Origin: Bacillota bacterium
GTDB taxonomy: Bacteria; Bacillota; Dethiobacteria; DTU022; UBA8154
Length of the DNA: 9,663 nt
Direction of reading: 5' to 3'
NCBI GenBank assembly: GCA_003444595.1
Contig: DLUO01000189.1
Coordinates: 1 to 9,663 of the forward strand
Numbering within the stretch: position 1 is the stretch's first letter; every line of letters starts with the position of its first letter. The notes below the pieces were generated by a model that was given only the letters and a program-made list of their open reading frames with translations, was not told the DNA's origin and did no database searches. Both the position numbers and the translations under genes were made by a program. This document shows positions 5,001 to 9,663 of the stretch, in pieces.

Positions 5001-7001
5001 ATGAACAACAAACCCAAAATTGGTGTGTATGTCTGTCACTGCGGGATTAACATTGCCAAAACGGTGGATGTTGATGCCGTTACAGAGTTTGCCTCTCACC
5101 TGCCCAATGTCAAGGTGGCGCGCAATTACTCCTATATGTGCTCTGACCCCGGACAGCTTCTCATCAGGGAAGATATTAAAAAGGAAGGATTAAACCGCGT
5201 GGTGGTGGCCTCCTGTTCCCCTCGCATGCACGAGTTGACTTTCCGCAAAACTCTGGCGGAAACGGGACTCAATCCTTATTACCTGGAAATGGCCAATATA
5301 AGGGAACAGTGCTCCTGGGTGCATGAAGATCGCGACAGGGCAACGAGCAAGGCCAAAAAGCTGGTGGCTTCCGCTGTATCCAAGGTGCGGCTGCTGGAGC
5401 CGCTGCAGGAAAAAGAGGTGGATGTGGAACCGGCCACTTTGATTATCGGTGGAGGTATCGCGGGAATCCAGGCTGCCCTGGATATTGCCGAGGCCGGGTT
5501 TAAAGTTTACCTGGTAGAGAAGACTCCATCTATCGGCGGCAGGATGTCCCAACTGGACAAAACGTTCCCCACCTTGGACTGCTCCGCCTGCATCCTCACG
5601 CCCAAGATGGTGGATGTGGCTGGTCACCCCAATATCGAGCTCTTTACCTATTCCCAGGTGGAAGATGTCTCCGGTTACGTGGGCAACTTTGATGTAAAAG
5701 TGCGCCGGAAAGCGCGCTATGTCGATATGGACAAGTGTACCGGCTGCGGCGCCTGTGCACAGGAATGCCGCCTGGCCGGCCGGATCCCCAACGATTTTGA
5801 CGCAGGGATAGGAAAAAGAGGCGCCATTTATCTTCCTTTCCCACAGGCTGTTCCGGCTAAATATACTATTGATTCAACGCGCTGTCTCTTCCTGACCAGG
5901 GGCAAGTGCGGGAAATCACCCAAATGTGTCGATGCCTGTGCCGCCGGCGCCATTAACTTTGAACAAAAGGACGAGATTGTGGAGTTCAAAGTGGGTGCTA
6001 TTATCGTGGCTACCGGTTTCGATGTTTTTGACGCCTCCCGGAAGCCCGAGTACGGTTACAACGACTACGAAAACGTTATAACTGCGCTGGAGCTGGAGCG
6101 TCTGGTATCAGCCTCCGGCCCCACAGGAGGCAATATTGTCATCGGTACGGGAGATAACGCCTTTGTCCCCAAGGAGGTGGCTTTTATCAGTTGTGTCGGT
6201 TCCCGTGATAAAAGCGTGGGGAACGAGTACTGCTCCCGTGTATGCTGCATGTATACGGCGAAGCTGGCTCACCTGGTCAAGGAGAAACTGCCGGAAGCGA
6301 ATGTCAGGGTCTATTACATGGATGTCAGGGCTTTCGGTAAGGGTTTTGAGGAGTTCTATGACCGTGTGCGCCGTGAGGGGGTCCGCTATATCCGCGGCAA
6401 TCCCTCCGAAGTATTCAAGCGCGGTGACAAGCTGGTTATCAAAGCGGAAAACACTCTTACGTCGACCCCCCTGGAAGACGAAGTGGATCTCGTGGTCTTG
6501 GCGGTAGGACTGGAGCCGCGTAAAGATGCCCGGGAGATAATCGATCTGCTGCGCCTGTCACAGTCGGCAGACCGCTTTTACCTGGAGGCGCATCCCAAGC
6601 TTGCTCCTGTAAATACGGCAACCGATGGCGTTTTCCTGGCCGGAGTCGCCCAGGGCCCCAAGGATATCCCCGATACCGTTGCTCAAGCCAAGGGTGCGGC
6701 TTCTTCCGCCCTGGTCCTGCTCTCCAGCGGGAAGGTAAAGATCGGGGCTCAAATTTCCTCCGTCAACGAGGCAACCTGCAGGGGTTGCGGCTTCTGCGTG
6801 GAGATCTGCCCGTACGGCGCTATCGAGCTTGTAACGGTGAACCGCATGGGACATCCGGTTTCCGTGGCCAGGGTAAACGAAGCTCTGTGTAAGGGCTGCG
6901 GTGCCTGCGCAGCCGGCTGTCTCTCCGGCTCTATCCAGCAAAAATCCTTCATGGATAGACAGATACTGCCGCAAATTGCTGCACTGGGGGGTATGAGATG
7001 A
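5001..7001 (+). CDS. hdrA: Heterodisulfide reductase subunit A-like flavoprotein (electron-bifurcating core)
   Basis: HdrA is the FAD-containing core that splits an electron pair between a high-potential (HdrB) and a low-potential (ferredoxin) branch. The 666 residues show the usual order. The N-terminal domain starts IGVYVCHCG. The FAD fold has GGGIAG at 150-155. The conserved DCSACILTPKM lies at 193-203. An internal ferredoxin region has C246, C249, C252, C256 and C295, C303, C309, C313. The conserved SCVGSRD (397-403) and CSRVCCMYTAKLA (411-423) follow. Two C-terminal CX2CX2CX3C motifs lie at 593-603 and 630-640. C197, selenocysteine in some relatives, is encoded as cysteine here. The Shine-Dalgarno GGAGG at 4983-4987 is 13 bases from the ATG, which is long and may lower translation. 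The stop overlaps flxD as ATGA. By context it joins HdrCB, Etf and Flx. Confidence 0.95.
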   Translation: MNNKPKIGVYVCHCGINIAKTVDVDAVTEFASHLPNVKVARNYSYMCSDPGQLLIREDIKKEGLNRVVVASCSPRMHELTFRKTLAETGLNPYYLEMANIREQCSWVHEDRDRATSKAKKLVASAVSKVRLLEPLQEKEVDVEPATLIIGGGIAGIQAALDIAEAGFKVYLVEKTPSIGGRMSQLDKTFPTLDCSACILTPKMVDVAGHPNIELFTYSQVEDVSGYVGNFDVKVRRKARYVDMDKCTGCGACAQECRLAGRIPNDFDAGIGKRGAIYLPFPQAVPAKYTIDSTRCLFLTRGKCGKSPKCVDACAAGAINFEQKDEIVEFKVGAIIVATGFDVFDASRKPEYGYNDYENVITALELERLVSASGPTGGNIVIGTGDNAFVPKEVAFISCVGSRDKSVGNEYCSRVCCMYTAKLAHLVKEKLPEANVRVYYMDVRAFGKGFEEFYDRVRREGVRYIRGNPSEVFKRGDKLVIKAENTLTSTPLEDEVDLVVLAVGLEPRKDAREIIDLLRLSQSADRFYLEAHPKLAPVNTATDGVFLAGVAQGPKDIPDTVAQAKGAASSALVLLSSGKVKIGAQISSVNEATCRGCGFCVEICPYGAIELVTVNRMGHPVSVARVNEALCKGCGACAAGCLSGSIQQKSFMDRQILPQIAALGGMR

Positions 7002-7429
7002 ACGAGCAGTTTGAACCCAACGTAGTAGCCTTCTTATGTAACTGGTGCTCCTATGCAGGAGCCGACCTTGCAGGGACCAGCAGAATACAGTATCCGGAAA
7101 ATCTCAATGTCATCAGGGTGATGTGCAGCGGAAGGGTTAACCCGCTCTTTGTGATGAACGCCCTGCAGCAGGGCGCAGACGGGGTTTTGATCTCCGGTTG
7201 CCATCCCGGTGACTGTCATTATATGGAAGGCAACTTTTACGCTCGCCGCCGCTTTACCCTGATGAAAGAGCTCCTGGAGTACGTGGGAGTGGAACCCGGC
7301 CGCTTCAACATGAGCTGGGTCTCCGCATCGGAGGGCAGCAAGTGGAAAGATGTAGTACAGGAAGTGGTCGAAAAAGCGAAAGAGGCCGGGCCGTTTGAGC
7401 AATTCCGGCGGAATAAGATCAACTGGTAG
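6998..7429 (+). CDS. flxD: MvhD/FlxD-type [2Fe-2S] electron transfer subunit
   Basis: This 143-residue protein is a stand-alone member of the MvhD (FlpD) family, which passes electrons from a hydrogenase, formate dehydrogenase or NADH unit to HdrA through a [2Fe-2S] cluster. The family motifs are NWCSYAGAD at 15-23, RVMCSGRV at 40-47, and GADGVLISGCHPGDCHY at 59-75, with conserved cysteines C14, C17, C43, C68 and C73. The C-terminal WVSASEG is also typical. The start codon overlaps the hdrA stop (ATGA), so the two are translationally coupled and probably made in equal amounts. No hydrogenase genes follow; the next genes are Flx-type subunits, so the electron source is more likely NAD(P)H than H2. 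The name flxD follows that context; mvhD would be the name next to a hydrogenase. Confidence 0.95.
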   Translation: MNEQFEPNVVAFLCNWCSYAGADLAGTSRIQYPENLNVIRVMCSGRVNPLFVMNALQQGADGVLISGCHPGDCHYMEGNFYARRRFTLMKELLEYVGVEPGRFNMSWVSASEGSKWKDVVQEVVEKAKEAGPFEQFRRNKINW

Positions 7430-7443
7430 AGGAGGAGGATCGC

Positions 7444-8427
7444 TTGGTAGACCTGGATAAATTAAGAAATGTAGCCAGAGAGACCGTCTCCCGTGACGAT
7501 GTCAAATATCTTATCGGTTGGAGACAGGGTACTTATGGCTTCAGGGTATCTCCACATTTTGTAAAAGAACCGGAGGAAGCAGAAAAGTTAATTTTTTCAC
7601 CTCTTTGTACCAACAACCTGGCGACCTATCTCGTACTCACGGAAAAACTTCCGCTGCCCCGGGGAGTAGAACCCGATAGCCGTAAAATTGCTCTAATGGT
7701 TAAAGGCTGTGACAGCCGTGCCGTTGTACAACAGTTAATCGAACAGGGCATTAAAAGGGAAAGCGTGCTTGTTATTGGCTGTCCCTGTGAAGGGGTAATC
7801 GACTTAAAAAAGGTGGAAGAGAAATTTCCCCACCAGCCGGCGCCCGTAGAGGCCCGGTGGAACAACGGAAAAATTGTTTTTCACCTGCCTGATGGGGATA
7901 AGGAGTTTCCCAAAGAGGAAGTTGTGGCTGAAAAATGCCTTACCTGCCGTTATCCCAATCCTGTTATGACCGATGTAATGCTCTGGGAAGAGGTTCAGAC
8001 CTGGGGTAGCGATGAATATGCAGATGTCAAGGAGCTGGAGGCCAAAAGCCCGCAGGAACGCTGGTCCTTCTGGGAGGACAAATTTTCCAGCTGTATAAGG
8101 TGCTATTCCTGTCGCAACGTTTGCCCCATGTGCTACTGTGAGGACTGTATACTGGATAGGCTGAATCCGCAGTGGATTTTTCGTTCCAACAATATTTCCG
8201 AGAACACGGCCTTCCATCTGGCCCGGGCCTTCCATCTGGCCGGGCGTTGCGTAGAATGCGGGGAATGTGAAAGGGTTTGCCCTGTAGGGATACCTTTAAC
8301 GAAGCTGAACAGAAAGCTTGCCAAAGAAGTCAAAGAAAAATACGAGTATATCCCCGGGCTTGATCCCGAGTCGAAACCGCTCCAGGCCAGCTACCGTCCG
8401 GATGATCAAGAAGACTTCATTCTCTAG
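7444..8427 (+). CDS. flxC: FlxC-like Fe-S subunit (FrhB-like N-terminal region plus ferredoxin domain)
   Basis: This 327-residue protein has two parts. The N-terminal part (about 1-170) resembles the beta subunit of F420-reducing hydrogenases and related proteins, with VKGCDSRAVVQQLIE at 87-101, GCPCEGVID at 112-120, and a CLTC pair at 165-168. The C-terminal part is a ferredoxin with two CX2CX2CX3CP motifs, CIRCYSCRNVCP at 217-228 and CVECGECERVCP at 269-280. Extra cysteines C230, C232 and C235 follow the first. In Flx complexes such subunits relay electrons between the NAD(P)H-oxidising FlxA and FlxD/HdrA. The start is TTG at 7444, 5 bases after GGAGGAGG (7431-7438). No ATG lies at a suitable distance. 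The gap to flxD is 14 bases. The assignment to FlxC and not FlxB rests mainly on gene order. Confidence 0.85.
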   Translation: MVDLDKLRNVARETVSRDDVKYLIGWRQGTYGFRVSPHFVKEPEEAEKLIFSPLCTNNLATYLVLTEKLPLPRGVEPDSRKIALMVKGCDSRAVVQQLIEQGIKRESVLVIGCPCEGVIDLKKVEEKFPHQPAPVEARWNNGKIVFHLPDGDKEFPKEEVVAEKCLTCRYPNPVMTDVMLWEEVQTWGSDEYADVKELEAKSPQERWSFWEDKFSSCIRCYSCRNVCPMCYCEDCILDRLNPQWIFRSNNISENTAFHLARAFHLAGRCVECGECERVCPVGIPLTKLNRKLAKEVKEKYEYIPGLDPESKPLQASYRPDDQEDFIL

Positions 8428-8438
8428 AGGTGGGTGCT

Positions 8439-9458
8439 ATGGATACTAAAAAGTTGAGTAAAGATAAGTGGGGCGATTTTATCGCCGTGCTTGGCGCACA
8501 AAAAGAGCTGTACACCCCTCAAAAAGAGGGGGAAAGCCTCAGGTTTAAGCCTGTTGCTGCGGGAAACCAGGTTAATCTGGATTTCTCCAATACGACAGTA
8601 CCGCCTAAAAGCGTTCTCTTTCCCCAGACGGAGACACTATACCGGTTTGAGCAGGGCAGTACCGCTATCAGTCTTCCGGGCGAGGCGGGCGAGGCGGTAA
8701 TTTTGGGTATCAGGCCCTGCGATGCCCGGGCCATGGCCATTGTGGACAGCGTTTTTTCCTGGGATGTAGACGATCCCTACTATCTCCAAAGGCGTGAGAA
8801 AACGATCCTCATAGGCCTTTCCTGCCTGGAGCCCGGCGCTAACTGTTTTTGTACTTCCGTCGGGGGCAGCCCGGCCTCCACTGAAGGATTGGATATCCTT
8901 TTGACAGACCTGGGAGAAGCCTATCTAGTGCAGATCCTTACGGAAAAAGGTGAAAATATTAAACTCTCTGCCCAGGAACTGCTGCAGGATGCCGCGGAGG
9001 AGGATGTAAAAGCGGCAGAGAAGCTCTCCGCGGAGGCCGCCTCCAGGATCAGCAGGAGTATCGATCCCGATAGCATCCCGGAAAAGCTGCCGGAACTTTG
9101 GGAAAGCACGCTGTGGAAAGATATTTCCGATTCCTGCCTAGGATGCGGAACCTGCACCTTCCTCTGTCCGACCTGTCACTGTTTTGATATTCAGGACGAA
9201 ATGGAGGGTTTGGAAGGGCGCCGGTGCCGGATGTGGGACTCCTGCATGTTTGCGGAATATACCTTGCATACCTCCGGGCACAATCCACGTCCTTCACGCC
9301 GTGAACGCGTGCGCAACAGGATTAACCACAAGTACTCCTATTATGTAAAAAACTTCGGGAAAATTGCTTGTGTAGGTTGTGGGCGGTGTATAGATCTCTG
9401 CCCGGTCAACATCGATATTCTTGACATTTTATCACAGGTTGTTAAGGAGGCAATATGA
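8439..9458 (+). CDS. flxB: FlxB-like Fe-S subunit (AsrA / hydrogenase-beta family, 4Fe-4S)
   Basis: The protein has 339 residues if it starts at the ATG at 8439. GAGGTG at 8427-8432 lies 6 bases before this codon. The upstream in-frame GTG at 8430 is inside the Shine-Dalgarno and is less likely. Family features shared with anaerobic sulfite reductase subunit A and Flx/Hyd beta subunits are ILGIRPCDARAM (88-99), CFCTSVGG (136-143), CLGCGTCTFLCPTCHCFDI (233-251), a WDSCM segment (266-270), and CVGCGRCIDLCPVNIDI (311-327). Two [4Fe-4S] clusters are therefore expected, with C246 and C248 as additional possible ligands. The middle (about 175-230) is helix-prone and charged. The protein most likely carries electrons from FlxA to FlxC/FlxD in the cytoplasm. 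No sulfite reductase catalytic subunit is nearby, which argues against an AsrABC role. The stop overlaps the next start as ATGA. Confidence 0.87.
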   Translation: MDTKKLSKDKWGDFIAVLGAQKELYTPQKEGESLRFKPVAAGNQVNLDFSNTTVPPKSVLFPQTETLYRFEQGSTAISLPGEAGEAVILGIRPCDARAMAIVDSVFSWDVDDPYYLQRREKTILIGLSCLEPGANCFCTSVGGSPASTEGLDILLTDLGEAYLVQILTEKGENIKLSAQELLQDAAEEDVKAAEKLSAEAASRISRSIDPDSIPEKLPELWESTLWKDISDSCLGCGTCTFLCPTCHCFDIQDEMEGLEGRRCRMWDSCMFAEYTLHTSGHNPRPSRRERVRNRINHKYSYYVKNFGKIACVGCGRCIDLCPVNIDILDILSQVVKEAI

Positions 9459-9663
9459 ACGAGAACGGAAATCCCTATAAACCTGAAATAGCAACTGTCG
9501 AGGACACCTGGTACGAAACAGCCGGCGAACGCGCTATCAAAACCTTCAAAGTTGTCCTTGACGATGAAAAGGCAAGGGAAAGCTGGAGTCACCGTCCCGG
9601 ACAATGCGCCATGATCGGTGTGCTCGGAGTAGGGGAGAGCATGATTTCCATTTCCTGTTCTCC
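9455..9663 (+). CDS. flxA: FlxA-like NAD(P)H:FAD oxidoreductase subunit, N-terminal part (cut by window)
   Basis: Sixty-nine codons are visible before the window ends. ATG at 9455 overlaps the flxB stop and follows AAGGAGG (9444-9450) at 4 bases. After a short polar start (NGNPYKPEIATVEDTWYET), the sequence enters a ferredoxin-reductase-like FAD domain. TFKVVLDDEKARESW is the first strand pair, and RPGQCAMIGVLGVGESMISI resembles the family pattern RPGQF...GxGExxxSI seen in AsrB, HydG-like and dihydroorotate dehydrogenase electron-transfer subunits. The NAD(P)-binding half and any C-terminal [2Fe-2S] motif lie outside the window. In Flx complexes this subunit takes electrons from, or gives them to, NAD(P)H. 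AsrB is a close relative and the alternative name; the hdrA-flxD context favours FlxA. Confidence 0.82.
   Translation, partial: MNENGNPYKPEIATVEDTWYETAGERAIKTFKVVLDDEKARESWSHRPGQCAMIGVLGVGESMISISCS

Noticed and set aside
6998..7001. TGA at the end of hdrA as a possible selenocysteine codon, given selB nearby
   Set aside because: The TGA overlaps the flxD start as ATGA, and HdrA ends at its normal place after the second C-terminal ferredoxin motif. The position that is selenocysteine in some HdrA proteins is a TGC codon here.
9455..9458. TGA ending flxB as selenocysteine or frameshift
   Set aside because: The protein has its expected C-terminus, and the next gene starts in an ATGA overlap with a good Shine-Dalgarno sequence.
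1927..9663. Methanogen origin, suggested by HdrA, HdrBC and MvhD homologues
   Set aside because: The bacterial-type SelB, Spo0E-like protein, Etf subunits, Flx subunits and strong Shine-Dalgarno sequences fit a clostridial bacterium better. Hdr-type proteins are common in such bacteria.
1..9663. CRISPR arrays, insertion sequences, integrase or phage genes
   Set aside because: No regularly spaced repeats, transposase motifs or terminal inverted repeats with target duplications were seen.

Overview
The window looks like chromosomal DNA of an anaerobic, spore-forming Firmicute of the Clostridia. A Peptococcaceae or Syntrophomonadales type of organism fits best, but the sequence does not fix the species. 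The reasons are a Spo0E-like sporulation phosphatase, strong AGGAGG-type ribosome binding sites, TTG start codons, a bacterial SelB, and electron-transfer enzymes typical of acetogens, sulfate reducers and syntrophs. The gene-free region is much richer in A+T than the genes.

Layout. Positions 1-906 (+) hold the 3' part of selB, the selenocysteine elongation factor. It converges on a 60-residue Spo0E-like gene at 973-1155 (-). A gene-free region of about 770 bases follows (1156-1926). It contains two Spo0A-box-like sequences, several inverted repeats, a more GC-rich segment that folds as a nested stem-loop (1579-1644), a pair of mutually exclusive hairpins (1652-1714), and a strong Shine-Dalgarno sequence with only a five-codon reading frame after it.

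From 1927 to the right edge is one co-directional cluster of eight genes: a soluble HdrC-HdrB fusion protein, etfB, etfA, hdrA, and the four Flx (Flox) subunits in the order D-C-B-A, the last cut by the window edge. Gaps inside the cluster are short. hdrA/flxD and flxB/flxA overlap as ATGA, so the cluster is very probably an operon, with a possible secondary signal in the 129-base gap before etfB.

How the genes could work together. FlxA would exchange electrons with NAD(P)H, and FlxB, FlxC and FlxD would pass them to HdrA. HdrA carries the FAD expected to bifurcate electrons and extra ferredoxin clusters for the low-potential branch. The HdrCB fusion would carry the high-potential branch. Here that branch sits next to EtfBA, so its partner may be an electron-transfer flavoprotein and, beyond it, an acyl-CoA dehydrogenase or a related enzyme, instead of a heterodisulfide. 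The result would be a soluble device linking NADH, ferredoxin and the Etf pool. The direction of flow is not shown by the sequence, and no acyl-CoA dehydrogenase lies within the window.
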